Shown: positions 36,501 to 49,600 of the stretch, in pieces
How the letters are laid out: each line of letters opens with the position of its first letter
Numbering within the stretch: position 1 is the first letter of the stretch
Source of the DNA: Rhea pennata
Lineage: Eukaryota; Chordata; Aves; Rheiformes; Rheidae
Direction: 5' to 3'
DNA: 64,000 nucleotides
Assembly (NCBI RefSeq): GCF_028389875.1
Contig: NC_084663.1
Span: 121,233,801-121,297,800, forward strand
Made by a program: the position numbers and the translations under genes
Notes under the pieces: generated by a model
What the model was told of the DNA's origin: nothing
The model's input: only the letters and a program-made list of their open reading frames with translations
The model's database searches: none

Positions 36501-39500
36501 TATTTGTTTGGACTTGGTTTCATTCTGACAGACAGCTGTTGCAGCGGTACTTTAAAGTCATTTGTAATATTTTTTTGGGGGGGGGGTAAGCAAGAGAGTG
36601 GAAGACCCATAGATCCTTTGATTTTAATCCCACTGGTGATTTAGGGTCGATCTCTGAGCAGATTTTTTTTCTAAAACAACAGTTACATTTGACAAAAGAC
36701 CAGTATTTTATTAAAAAAGAAAAGAAAAGAAAATTCCAATTCAGTGGTGAGATCTGTGAAGCTACTGGTGCATTTTCTGTTTCTTCAGACTTCCCCAGAA
36801 ACAAAGATTTGAGTTCAAACTTGTCTAGTCATTATATTTTAGCACAAAGATTAAATTTATTATATTTTTTTTTTAACCCGAGCTTCCCTCTGCCTTCAGC
36901 CTCCATTGCATACTGTTTTATTTGCTTGGTTTAAAAAGCCCATCCTCCCTACTTCCTTTATTTTTAGCAATCCAGTATTTGTTGGGATGTCTTAACAGAA
37001 GAAAAGAAAAGAAAAGACATTCCTTCGCAAAACAACCTAATTCCTTCCTTCTTCTAAGTGAATCTATTTACCTTTTGATGAGGTAAAAATGTGCTGATTT
37101 CTTTTAAACCTCTCCTGAAGTCCTCACTCATTATTCACACAGTAGGAGTAGGGTAAGGGTGCCATAATTTGCACCCTTTACATATCTTTATATAATAGGT
37201 TCCCTTAGTCCACTATTTCTGATTTCAAAGATTCTTCTCCCTTCATGAGCCTCTCTGCTCTTGATTGACCTGGCATAGGAGCCTGCAGAGAACAATTTGC
37301 CTGTAGATCTCTCAAACAGATGTTTACATAAGTATCTAAGTCTAATGCGGCAATAAGAGCTCTTGCACAAATGGGGGAACATTTTATAGAGTTTGGACTA
37401 TAGCTTAGTTCTGGAAAAAATTAGAGAAATCTCTAATCAAAAAATGTACTTGGTTCTTTGTGTATCTCTTGATTGGAAGAAACAGCTAAATTTTATGTTG
37501 ACTAGTAGTGAAAAATGGGCTGTATATTTTGGCTGTTTCATTCTGTGCTTCTAATATCTGCTTTAAAAAAGCAGGTTTTGTGTTTGTGTGTGTGCAAGAA
37601 AAGGATTAAAGGTGGGGAATGACCAGCTGAATGCACAGCCCTCTGCCCTTCCTGTCCATAGCACGGCTGCATGCTGTACAGGTTTAAGATGGATAAACTG
37701 GGAAGAAGTTTCAGTCAGAAGAGGCATACAGGCAGCAGCATTTGCACAAACCGGTGAAGTCTGGCCACATCCGCAGGCTGGTCACTAGTGTTTGCAAGAC
37801 ATTGCCCTTGCGCCATAGTGTTGGGTCAACAAGGACACATGAGCTCAGTGTCGCTGCTGTGTTCCTGGTTCTTCACTGCAGAGAACAGATGACCTGGCCT
37901 GAGAACTGAGCTGACTGCACATCGGTAGGGCTGGTACGCGCAAGAGGCAGAGCGAGGAGGGCTCCCATTGGGTCACTGAGTGCTGATACAGGGCAGACAC
38001 AACCCTCTGCGCCGAGTGCCAGCTTCAGGTAGCCTCAAGTCCCTGTACCACATGGGGGATGCTGAGAAGGAGAGACCCTCTGACTTTTCTTCCAAGTATG
38101 CCTTCATAGCAAAGGGTAGTACCCATCACCCAGACGATTTTCTTTTGAAAATGCCTGCTTTTAGAGTCATAAACAAAAAACACAGTATGAGAATGTCTTA
38201 GATGGGACTTTCTTCCCTGCAGCACTTCCAAATCCTGTGTGAGGTGTGATCAACAGTCTCATCTGGTGCCAAGCTCTGTACTGGGGATGGGATCATGCTA
38301 TCGGGCCCTGGAGAAAATAAGTGCTGCTCTGTCCTCAGATTGCCCAATCGGTACTCAGTCAGAGGAGCAAGGCCAGGCAGAGGTTCAGCATGACCTCCGC
38401 CTGACTCATATTTTTTCCTGCTGTTACCAATAAGGACTTTTCCTCATGAGTCACTTTAAGATAGTTCATGCATGTTCAGGGAGAAACAAAGCACAACGCA
38501 AAGATTTTCCTGAGGAACAGTTTGCTGGTAAGATGGAGCAAATCACTGGATACAGTCAGGGTTTGTTCTGTCTGCAAGACAGCACAGTTGAGCTAATTAA
38601 CTCCTAGGGCTTTTGAGTGAACATTTTTTACTGTAGTGTGTGGATCTCCCTTAATCTTTAACTCATTTTTCTCTAAAACACATCAGTAAAATAACCAAGT
38701 GTTACTATTCCACTTTCTGGGCATGGATCTGAGGCTTACAGAAACAGCCACCCCTTCAAGACAGTTGTCAGTTTAGCTATTGTCCATCCTTACATAGCCA
38801 CAGCATATACTTGCAAAATAGTGATTTTCCTGCTGCAGCTTTTCCCAGATAACATAAGCAGAAGCATACTTTTAGCACTGTAACCATGTCTTTCTCAAGG
38901 TCTGAAGTACGGGGCCTTCGGCCTCCCCCTATGACTTCGGGGCACTGACAAATTTGACTGGTGTGACTCCCTCATGGTTTCATGAGAGCTCTGTGGCAGG
39001 GGCAGGGAATTCAGGCCTCTGAAATCCCAGACTAGTGTTTTAACTCTGAAGGATGAATATTGAAGGTTTCTGGAAAGTTCAGTCCTCCATAGGGAGTAGA
39101 CTTTAAGGTGTCTATTATACATACTGATTTTCAGAAGCTGGAACAAGTTTTTGTCTTGATGACAGGAGTGATTTGTTTTGTCTATAACAGCACAGAAGTT
39201 ACTTCTGGCTAAGTCAGAGTGTTCTTCTCTTCTGTTACCCTTTGGCCTTGTTGACCAATTTAAGCCAATTTTGACTGATCATCTACAGTCTCAAAAGTGA
39301 TTAAGTGTCTATAGGCTTCATAAAGATCAGGAGTGGAGAAATAAAAAGAAACTTTAGCAATGCCCCAATGAGGAGAAGACTGTAGTTTGAGCTTGACCTT
39401 TGCTGGACAGCATCTGAAGTGTCTCAGCAGGGGCAGTTTTAAAGACTGCACTAATTATGAGACAAGTTTCATGTGTGGGACACCGACAAGAGAGAATGCA

Positions 39501-40984
39501 ATCACAGGGCAGAAATCGGAGGGAAATCAGGCCTCATTTATTGTCTCTCTCAAGGAACTTCTCATTGCCTTCATCAGCAGCAAGTGGCAGTGCATTCCTG
39601 ACCAGATCAATTTATTTCCGCTGTGAGACCCTCAGCTCCTCTCTCTATTCCACTTGACTGCTGTGACTATAATCTAGCCTTTCTTAGACTAAAAGGCTGA
39701 AATCAGATTAAAATGATTGAGGTCTGGAAGGGGATCTAAGAAAAACTTACTGACAGCTGATATTGAGAGGTCAGATCAAATGATTTAATAGTTCTCAGGC
39801 CTTGAGTTTCTTACGTCTATGGGACACATGCTAGTTTCTGGAGCACAGAGCAGCTTTTATTGGATTACCATGGAGGACAGATGCATAGCCTTGCTCCTTG
39901 CATGCAAACTAGTCTATCTTGAAAAGCAATGACCATTCTGGGCATCTGAAATAGCAATTACCGATTGATAGACAAAATAAGACAAAGCAAAACGGAATGT
40001 TGCGGCAACTGACCTTGCTGGGTCAAACTCCTAACCTAAATCAGGAATCTTCTAAGTGACTAATTAATCAAAACAGCATTTGTCTAAAGAAATAAATCCA
40101 TAAAAAGTATGATGGCAAGCCTGCTCTTGGCTACAATATTCCAATTACTGATATTATAATATATGAGGGTCAAAATATTATGTGTCCCATCTCAAAAAAT
40201 CTGCTCCCTCAACCTGCAAAGTCACACTTAATGGATTTTGACGTGGCTTTAGTTGGCACAACCCTTCTTTGTATAAATTGCATTGCTTTAGATCAATTTG
40301 AACATTACAAATGTAATTGCAGAAAATATAAACAAAAGAGGCAGGAGAACTGATCAGTTCCAGATGACTGGGCTAGGAGAATTGTGATGAGCTCTTTCCA
40401 GAGTGCACTCCAATGCATTATTGGCACCATGTAGCTGGGGCTATAATTCCACTAAGCATCTCCTTTTCCATTCCTCTCCTTGTCTTTCCCTACCACCAAA
40501 GTGAAAGTGAGCATTTTTTTCACAGGGAACCCAAGATAATACCTAACTGAAAGGAATAAGGTAAAAAAAAAAAAAGACTAAAAATCTGTCTATGAAATAT
40601 ACCAATGGTTACTAAAAATATAATTATATGTAATTAACCAGGCATATCAAGGTGGATAGTTTTCCAAAATGATTGATAAATCTGTCTATCTTACCTGAAG
40701 AGTGTGTTGAGTTGTGTTTAGTAACCACAACTTTTTACAGCAACTGCAGTGATATAAAGAGCATGTGCTGCTGCCTGGGATGCAGGGTATCATCTTAAAC
40801 TTTCTGCAGTGCAAGACTAGATCTGGAAGATTTGAGAATGATTGTAAAGGCACAGGATGCATGATTAATTATCATTCTGAATGGTGTCTTCTGATATCTG
40901 CATTGTTGAAAATATAAGCTACTGTGTGCCTAAATTATAACTCTGAAAAAATGATATGAATCAGAACCCCCAATACTTTCCAAA
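33540..40984. other. Intergenic DNA, distal part
   Basis: This is mostly AT-rich with a moderately GC-richer patch around 37,600-38,420. Simple tracts include T11 near 35,568, G10 near 36,577-36,586, and AAAAG repeats near 36,715-36,732 and 36,999-37,017. Short open frames are not recognised and lack splice support. No RNA gene was found. Confidence 0.5.
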
Positions 40985-41130
40985 TTATATTATTATATAT
41001 TATACATTATATTATATATATACACAAATATACAGACACATACATATACATATATATATACACACATATACTAATTTAATATAATATATAAAAATATAAT
41101 GTATAATAGATAACATACAATATATATTAT
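40985..41130. repeat. AT-rich microsatellite upstream of the CR1
   Basis: About 145 bp of TATA, ATTATA and short ACAC units directly precede the 5' truncation point of the CR1 element. It may have been the insertion target or may have expanded afterwards. Confidence 0.85.
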
Positions 41131-41138
41131 TTTTACCT

Positions 41139-41831
41139 GTTGGAAAGCAGCTCTGCAGAGAAGGACTTGGGAGCTCTGGTGGACAAGTTGACCATGAGCC
41201 AGCAATGTGCCCTTGTGGCCAAGATCAGTGGTATCCTGGGGTGCATTAGGAGGAGTGTTGCCAGCAGGTTGAGGGAGGTGTTCCTGCTGCTCTGCTCAGC
41301 CCTGATGAGGCCACATCTGGAGTACCGTGTCTATTCTGGGCTCTCCAGTACAAGAGAGACATGGAACCACTGGAGAGAGTCCAGCATAGGGCTCTGAAGA
41401 TGATTAGAGGACTGGAACATCTCTCTTATGAGAAAAGGTTGCGAGAGCTGGGCCTGTTTAGCCTGGAGAAGACAGTGGGGATCTTATCAATGTCTACAAA
41501 TATCTTAAGGGAGGATGTCAAGAGGATGGGGCCGGATTATTTTCAATGATGCCCAGTGACAGGACAAGAGGCAACGAGCACAAACGGAAATACAGGATGT
41601 TCCAGCTGAATATGAGGGGGAATTTCTTTACTGTAAGAATAACAGAGTACTGAATGGGTAGCCCAGAGAGGCTGTGGAGTCTTCTTCTTTGGAGATAGTC
41701 AAAACCTGCCTGGATGTGATCCTGTGCAAAGTGCTTTAGATGAACCTGCCTGAGCAGCGCGGGTGGGATGAGATGATCTCCAGAGGTCTCTTCCAACCTC
41801 AACCATTCTGTGATTCTATGATTCTGTGATA
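41139..41831 (+). mobile_element. CR1 LINE, 5'-truncated, inactive
   Basis: This is the 3' end of a chicken-repeat-1 (CR1) non-LTR retrotransposon on the plus strand. Two overlapping frames (41140-41397 and 41361-41549) encode the C-terminal part of the reverse transcriptase ORF, including the family hallmarks [15 protein letters not shown] and [16 protein letters not shown]. They are in different frames, so at least one frameshift separates them, and further coding sequence is broken. The 3' UTR contains the usual segments (spans near 41,660-41,800) and ends in ATTCTATG/ATTCTGTG-type short repeats at about 41,812-41,829, as CR1 elements do. It is about 690 bp, far short of the roughly 4.5 kb full element. 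No clear target-site duplication is seen, which is normal for CR1. This element is the main evidence for a bird or other sauropsid source. Confidence 0.93.
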
Positions 41832-43175
41832 TAGGATAAATCCTGAAATACACACATCTTCTGTATCAATTTCTTATTATCCCTTACTGACTTTTTTTGT
41901 TTTGTTTGTGTATGGGTTTCTGTGTATGTATATAGGGTCAATTTAATTCACTATTGCAACACAATTCTAACTTGCTGTTAGTTGCCTACCCAGAATACAA
42001 GCCTGCTACAGCCACCAGCCATAAGACTGAGCTGTTGATATGCAAAGTTTTATCCATGTTCTTCAATAGTCATAAAGCTGAGCATATACCTAAGTCTTTT
42101 AAACATTAGTCCTTTAATACATGGTCTGGAGGATCATACTTCAGTTATGGAAGCCCTGAATGATGAAGACAGTGACATTTGTCTTACAGCCAACTGTCAA
42201 AAGCAGCAGCTGTTTAAGGCATATGGCAATGCCATCCAGCTATTTAGACCAGTAAGTGTGAGATCCCAGATGCAATCTAATTCAGATGCTAGTCTGGAAT
42301 TACCTGTATTTGAATTTTCCCAGGACACATTACTCTTGCAGAATGTTCAAAATTATTTCTAAGGATGAGAGATCATTTTTGTTAGTGCTAGCTGAAAATT
42401 TTCAATCAAATTGTTTTTTTTTTTCCAGAAATTTTGGCTTGTTCATTGAAAAAAAAGGTAAAAGGCCATGAAGAGGAATATTTCTATTTGCAAATTGTGC
42501 TTCACTGACTCAAGTCCTCTTCTTTTTATAGGTAGGCTTTTCCAACCAAATTGCATCTTCTGCAAAGTCTATGGTCTGGGCCTCTCATAGTGCCTCCCTG
42601 TGCTAAGAGGAGAGGTAAAGGATGCAGCCTAACTAGGTCTACTGGTGCATGCATGAGAAGGGGAGTTGAGGTACACATTCTCCTGAGGCATAACAGCAAT
42701 GCTTCCAAACCAAAAAAAGAATGTATTTTTTCAGTTGAAATTTTCTCCTATACTCATTTTCACCCAAAGCATTCTCAATAGAAGTTTGGGCAAATCAAAA
42801 ATAAGCCAAGCAATGCTGCACTGAAGTAACCTATCCTGCTTTGTAAAGCTAGAAATACCTTTCTCTTAGGGATCTGCCTTCCTGGTTTACATAGGAAGAG
42901 AAAGGGATTTTGGTTTTTCAAATATACATTTTCAAATATGCTCTGCCTAATAAGCATTCTTGTTTGCCTAGTTTATGTTATGCCAAAATTGAAATGAAAT
43001 GAGGAGCAAAATGAGAATAGACAGTGAAACAGCTCAAATTCAGGAAAAATCATTTACAGATAATTGACTTGCTTTTGCTCTTAGTCAGTTTGTTTTTGAG
43101 GTACAGAATTAGCTTTCAGGACCCAAATATAATTATTACCTGATGTGTGAACAGAAGCAAAATTCAACATACGTG
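41832..43175. other. Upstream region of UMODL1
   Basis: This is AT-rich sequence between the CR1 and the proposed UMODL1 TATA box. No gene is seen. A T10 run lies near 42,415-42,424. Short frames such as 42147-42362 plus are not recognised. Confidence 0.45.
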
Positions 43176-43183
43176 TATATAAG
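43176..43183 (+). promoter_or_regulatory. UMODL1: Candidate TATA box of UMODL1
   Basis: TATATAAG lies about 370 bp upstream of the UMODL1 start codon. Initiation about 25-32 bp downstream, near 43,205-43,212, would give a 5' leader of about 340 nt. I find no ATG in that leader before the start codon at 43547, although roughly five would be expected by chance, which supports it as a real unspliced leader. No CpG island is present, consistent with a tissue-restricted gene. Confidence 0.35.
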
Positions 43184-43546
43184 TGACAGCTGAGGTATAC
43201 ACTACTCTGGCTCCTGCTTGTTAGGTGTTCAAGCTGTAACAGGGAATAAGTGCTCAGAAGGACAAACAGTAATTTTGAAATTCATTTTCCTCACAGTGAC
43301 CGCAGGTGGACCAAGCAGAGCAGGTAGAAGAGGCGGGTTCCTTGGGGAAGGTGCAAAGGAGACTGCACCAGCGAAATTCCCCCTGGAGCCTATTTGTCTT
43401 TGTTGCTAGTAGTTATCGCCTATCTGCAAAAGGCAAGAACAGAGCAGCTTCTCCCCTGTTCTAAAAGCCCAAAGTAAAGACAAGTGAGCTTGATTGCACT
43501 GGAAACAAAGCAAGAAAAAGGGCTCTCGTCCAGCGTGGCTGATAAA

Positions 43547-43622
43547 ATGGCCAAGATCACCATTATTTCTATTCTTATCTTCTGCACAGCCACACAGCAG
43601 GGAAGGGGAAACGAAATTACAG
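43547..43622 (+). CDS. UMODL1: UMODL1 exon 1: start codon and signal peptide
   Basis: The ATG at 43547 has a good Kozak context (A at -3, G at +4). It begins 25 codons with a short polar start, a hydrophobic core (ITIISILIFC) and small residues before a polar stretch, which is a typical cleavable signal peptide. Cleavage probably falls around residues 15-21. The exon ends in ATTACAG|GTGAGT, a strong donor, in phase 1. The split codon G|AA gives Glu when joined to the EMI exon, matching the family's conserved EKGLSLLGY start. This exon is too short to show as a long open frame and was found from the donor and hydrophobic core. Confidence 0.75.
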
Positions 43623-46600
43623 GTGAGTGATGGAAACCCTGTCAGAGAACCCCGGCTTTTATGTAGGATTACACAGTTTGGATGCGAGATATCTCTTTAT
43701 TGGAAATAAAACAACCATGGCAACCTCTCTCTGGAGAGCTGGCAATGTCTCAACAACCATTTAAGAATCCTCTATTGAAAATTAAACAAATAAGCAAACA
43801 AAAATCTAATCAAGCCAAAACACGCTTGCCCCCATCTCCTAGTCCTCAGGCAAAAGCCTTGGCATTTCCTTTTGCCTGAAATGAATGAGTAGAATTGCTG
43901 CTTTATGTTCAGTAATGCCTGGATTTTTATGGAAATGCCTTTTCAACTTTAAACTTTCTTAACTTTTTGAGGAAATTATGTATTAATATACCTGGGAAAT
44001 TTCAGGAGATGCATAAATTGAGGTTGTGGATGCCATGTTGTTTAACTCTTGTCTATGGTATGGGTTTTAATTGGGAAAATCTAGCCACATTGCTAAGTTG
44101 TAGCTGCTAATTTAAATCATAACTTTTTCTTAGTTTCTAGTTTAATTTATTTAGATGGGGAAAATTGTGATTTCTGGTTGTTCTTTGTTCCATCTTTTTT
44201 AATTAAGTGGTTTTGCAAGTCTCAATTAAAATACAAGACAGCTTTGCCAATTTTTCTTGGTTATTGTGTCAAATTCACATTAAAAAAAGATGTAGCTACA
44301 AAATGAGCAGCAGCAGAACCTCCATTCTGCTAGCATTTAAGGTCAATGGTGTTACTTCAAACATAGTTAGTAAAGCATAGAAAACATGTCCCTAATCTAT
44401 ATTTTTTTCACTTTTGGAGCCTTTGCATTTTGAAGCTGAGTTTGAGCTTTCCTCTATGAGTCTGTTACTTTTGAGGTTACAAAAGTAAACTGCTTTAGGC
44501 TACCTTTGAGGTTATGTCAATGTGAGAGGGGGCCTTGTTTTTAGCTCTTGCTGTGCTCAGATGAGAAAGGATTTTGCAGATTCAAACTAACAGTGGCATT
44601 TCTGGCACTTGTGCAGCTCTTGTGAGGTTTCCAGAACTGTATCTAAGCCTGTGGCATAAATACTTCCAAGCTCTTATTATTGCTGATTTTTTGACTATGC
44701 TTTCAGATACCAGGCCTAATTTGGTCTGGCCTTGAATTTTGAGTGCTTTAGGAGATTTCCTTTCAGCCTCTCCTGTGAAAATTTGTTTCTATTAATAAGT
44801 TGTTTGCTTTAATTGGGTTTGCTGTTGCTTAGCATAATAAAATTTGCTAGTGGTTCCTGAGACAGAAACATAAAGTTCAGAGATGACAGGCCTAATGTAA
44901 CACTACTAACGTCTACTTTGCTATTGACTTCAGCTGTGTGCTGATGGAAAAACAGCCAGTGCAGTTTAAATCTGTTTGATAGTGCCATAATCCCAAAGGT
45001 GGAGGTAATAAAGACTGAAAGCCAGTTTGCTGAAGAGCCTAAGCTGATCTAACTAATGTTGCTCAGGAGAAAACTGTTGTCAGTAAATAATTGAATTCTG
45101 TGAGTATGAAATCTCCCTTCAGGAGTGATGAATGGCGGTAAGGGTGGTGGTGGTGTGGTGCCTTATTCTGTCACCCTTCGTCTTACCTCTTCTAAATAGA
45201 GATCTTTGTACCACTGTAGTGATATATCAAATCTGCTCTTTTGTCTTTGGCAGTTTCATTCTATACCTAGTGTCATTGTTTAAGTATGAAATATGATTTC
45301 ATATCTCTCTGACAGCTGTAGTTTCTATTTATAAACTGTGTCTAATTCTATACCATTTTACTATCTGTATTCATACCTGTATTTGCATTGCATACTGCTG
45401 TAAAGCCTCAGCCAGTTCAGTTGACTGTGGAATTTTTACCTTTTCAGTGTGATGTCCTTGCTGCAGCCTCAGCTCCACATTGACACACGTCTTCGATGTT
45501 CTCCTTATTTGGTTGCTCTCTCTGAATTCCTGCATTGCTTTAGCTGTGCTTTGATACGAACTCTGGTGAAATGGAGGAGTAATACTGACAGGAGTCAGGT
45601 TACACAGTTCTCTCTTATAGCCCCCACCCCATCCTAATATGATTTTATACTTTAACTCCTTAACTTTTTCTTTCTTATTTCCATAGAACAAAAGTTGTCT
45701 TGCTTTTCCCACCTTCTTTGATTGCCAGCAGGTGTTTGTGTACATTCTTCAGATAAAGGCTCGATCTAAAATGATTTAGATACTTTTTTCATACCAGTTT
45801 GGGTATTTATCCATTCAGGTCCAAAACCGTGGCCCATCCTCTCAGCCCTTTCCCTTCCAGCCACAGCTTTAGCCCTGGAAACACCTGCCTTCCACCATTT
45901 GCTTCCAAAGAGTAAGACATAAAGATCAGGAAGGATCCTGGTATGCTTTTGTGCATGCTTTCAGGCCTGTCCTAGTCTGGATAGGGTGAAGCATTATTTT
46001 ATCTATATCTCACATATATAATCCTGATCAGGGTCCAGAAACAATCTTTTTTTTGTTTGTTTTTCCATGTCTATATGTCTAGAAACATTTGCTATGGTAG
46101 ATATTCTCAGAGCACTCCTAACAAGTATCAAGGGAATGCTTTACAAGATGCAGTGATGGCTACCTGTTTCTTCTGAGGCACTGCTTTGCATTTTAGGTAA
46201 AATGGTAATCAGTCAAATGCACTGGATAAAAACATCCTTTGGCCTCTTATTTATGATCTGGAACCTAGAGTTATTCTCTTGCCCCTTTCCCAGAGTGGTA
46301 CCTGGGAAAGGGTACCATACCAGGCATGGGAAGGCCAGGCTACTTTCTCTGGCTCACTTATGTCCCACAGCTGCGTACAGGTTTTTGTTATCCCTTTAAC
46401 CCTCCATCCTAGCCATCAGGTTTCTCTGCTGTGTCAGGCAAGGTACAGATTTGAGCTCCTTGGCTTGAGAAAAGCCATGTCCCCTCTTCCTGCTGCTCAC
46501 AACCATTTCCCTTGACTCTGTTCTCAAGGAAAAAGCACAACTCTGCTGCTTTTTAATAAAGTAAAAGCCTTTAAGCTGCTGTCTTTGGAGCTAGCCTCAG

Positions 46601-49600
46601 GGACCAGACACAGAGATGCCCTTCCTGAGGTTGGGGAAGAGGAAAAAGCAAGTGACGAGATTTTAGGATATGCACTTATTCCTGATGTTCTCCTACTGAC
46701 CTACTCTCAGCAGCAGCAGCATGTGGTTCTCTGGACCCTGCTGGGAGCTCTCTAGCTCTCCCCGTGTTCTCCACTGTGCTCCTGGAAAGGTGCAGCAAGC
46801 ACCAGTCGCTCCCTAAGGGCTGGGGAACTGGGAGCTAAGGGGAAACGATGGCTGGAAGGGCTGGGACCCCACCAACCAGGGTCATCCTGCAGCACCTCAG
46901 TGAGGGAGCAGGCCAGGCTGGAGATGATGGCAGGCTTGACCAGGTGACATCACCAGGCAAGTTCATGTTGACCAAGCTGGGCTGAAGCCAAGCCGGGAAG
47001 TTGATCTGCAGGTCAGGGCCCGAAGTGGCACCAGTGGTCACAAGGCACCTCTGTGGGGCTGGGCCAAGGTGGGGTGGTGTGGTCACCCAAGAGGGAAGTT
47101 TGGAGGGGGGGCTATGGTGGACAGGGGCAGAGCCATGGTGAGGCTGTAGCTTGCACCGCTGCGGCATCATGGAGCAGCAGCTGATGGTCACAGATGGGCT
47201 GAGGCTGGGTGGGAGGAGGCCTGGTGTGGAGGGACAGGGACAACAAGGGCTGCTGGGGACCCCAGGCCTGACAGCCCCTTGGCATCTAATGCTGCCTTTT
47301 GCCCCAGGGCAGAGGGGCTCAGCACCACTGCCCGCTGCCAGAGTGAGCTGCACCATGGGCTACTGGCACTGTGGCCCCAGGGCAAGGGACACCTCACTGA
47401 CACCTCACTCCATGTGGGGCCCCGTGACCTCAGGACTGTTCAGTGGTGCCCGCGGAAACAGAGCCAGGGTCCGGCTGGAAGCACAGAAGGGCAGGATGTG
47501 TGGAGTTCTGCGGCTGCAGAAGCCTGTGCTCAGGGTCTGGTGCAAGTTGGAGGCATTAGCACCCCTTTACCTAGGGAACTGGGGGACGCTAATGGATAAT
47601 GGGGAAAAGCTGAAGCCCACAAGTGCTTCCCATGCTGTGTCCACTGCTTTCTGCTCCAAATCTGTTTTCCATCATGGCCTTTTGAACTTCTAAAGCAAGG
47701 GATGTCTTTCAGGCTGTTTTTATTCAAACAGTTGCTAAGATTAAGGCTGGAGGAAGACCTTTTAGGTCACTCAGTCGAGCTGGCCTCAGGACCCTCATGT
47801 GGCCTGTGGCGTTTTTCCTTGTACTGCGAAATGGATTTTCTTGTTCAAAGCTCTTTATATCAGTCCTGTTCATACTCTGCCTGAGTCTTTTACTTAACTG
47901 GAAATGAAAGCACTTGATTCCCAAGCACCTGGTTTTAAAAAATTTTTTGTACATATTTCACCTTCTCTGATTCCCTAAGCTTTAAATATTTTAATTGTGT
48001 ATTTGCTGGTTACACTATGTTGACCGGCTGTAGTTCCTAAGAGCTCTAAAAAATAACAATCCTGCTTTAGCTGAATCCCTGCATCCGCTTCACATTTATC
48101 TTTATTAAGGTTCCTTTTGCTTCATATAAAGGACAGTGCAGACATATTAATTCTGTTCCATCTCTTTCCCAAATGGGACCCAGGGCGACTCAGCCCTTCT
48201 GGCTTGTATACCGCGTCCAGAGATAAAGTGTTGCCAGTGACATGGTTGTAGGTTGCTCACTGCTCATTCTTTTGCTCCACCTTTGCTGTGTTTATTTGTT
48301 TAACTGTTCCTGGTCAAGTACTTTCAGTTTTGTTACATGCTTTATTTAAAACTAGTTTGCTCTATGTTAAATCTACCCTCATCATTGCTAGTTGTAGTCT
48401 TAGAAACTGAGTCTTATTCTCAGACCTGCATAAAATCACGTAGTTAATGAGCTTATCAGTGATTTCATTGAAACTGAAGTCAATTAACCATAGCAGCTCT
48501 CAGAGGACCTGGTCTAACACTACCTATTACAAATGTAGACAGGCAACACAGAAGCTCCAGGAATACCGTTTTTCTCAGACACATGGAACTACTCCCCAGT
48601 TATGTCTGATTACCCAGTTTTAGCCTACAGCAATGTCTAAAGGATGTCTTCCTCCAAACATCTACTGTGACTCCTCTGCCTGTAAGTCACTTATTCTTCG
48701 TTCCATTTATAGTCGGTGGAGAAAGACAGGCACTTTGATGGCCTGAGCCTGGGGTGGACATCTGAAATACTTGACCTAGAAATACCTGTTCCTCTCCACT
48801 CTTTACAGAGACAGTTTAGGCTGCTGAACTTAGATACAGATGACTATGTAGATAGCTGAAGTAGTGCATATAAACCCCACTTCTATTGTCCCTAACTAAA
48901 AATATAGTATGCTTATTTTTTTTCCCAGTTTTTGTGTTTCCTATGTTTCTAAATACCCTTCCTCAGATAACTGCAGAAGCTCTTAGTCCATGAGGACACA
49001 TCTGAAGTTTGGAGCATGTCTATTAATTTCCTTTACACATATTTGAATTAAATTGCACTTTTTATGCTTTATACCTGAAGGCTCTGAGAGCTATTTAAAA
49101 TTTCTGCCTCTCTTCATCCTTTTATGACTGAAATTATGCATATGATGAGCAGTTGCTACTTTTTTTTTTTTCTACTGTCCATTTTCTGAAGTGACATTCG
49201 TCCTAACATCAGCCTTCCTGGAAATCATTCATTTGTATTGGTTCTATTACTGCTGTCTCATAATAGTTTTTCTAACTGGACACTGCAAGAACCTTAAACT
49301 GTGGGATGAAGAGGTAGTGCTGACCACTTTCTTTTCTGCCTTTTTTTCCCCCAGAAAAAGGCCTCTCTTTGCTAGGCTACCATCTGTGCAACTATAGCCT
49401 GACAAGAAATGTGTTTAAAATGGTTGCCTATCAAAAGTCCTATGAGAAAAACACTTCCTGTGGAGGATGGATTCCATGGATGTTTTGTCCTCAGACATAC
49501 TATAAAACTCAGTATCACACTGTTGAAGTTCCTGAGACTATGAATCTTACAGATTGCTGTGAAGGATATGAACAAGTTGGACTCTACTGCTCTTTGGGTA

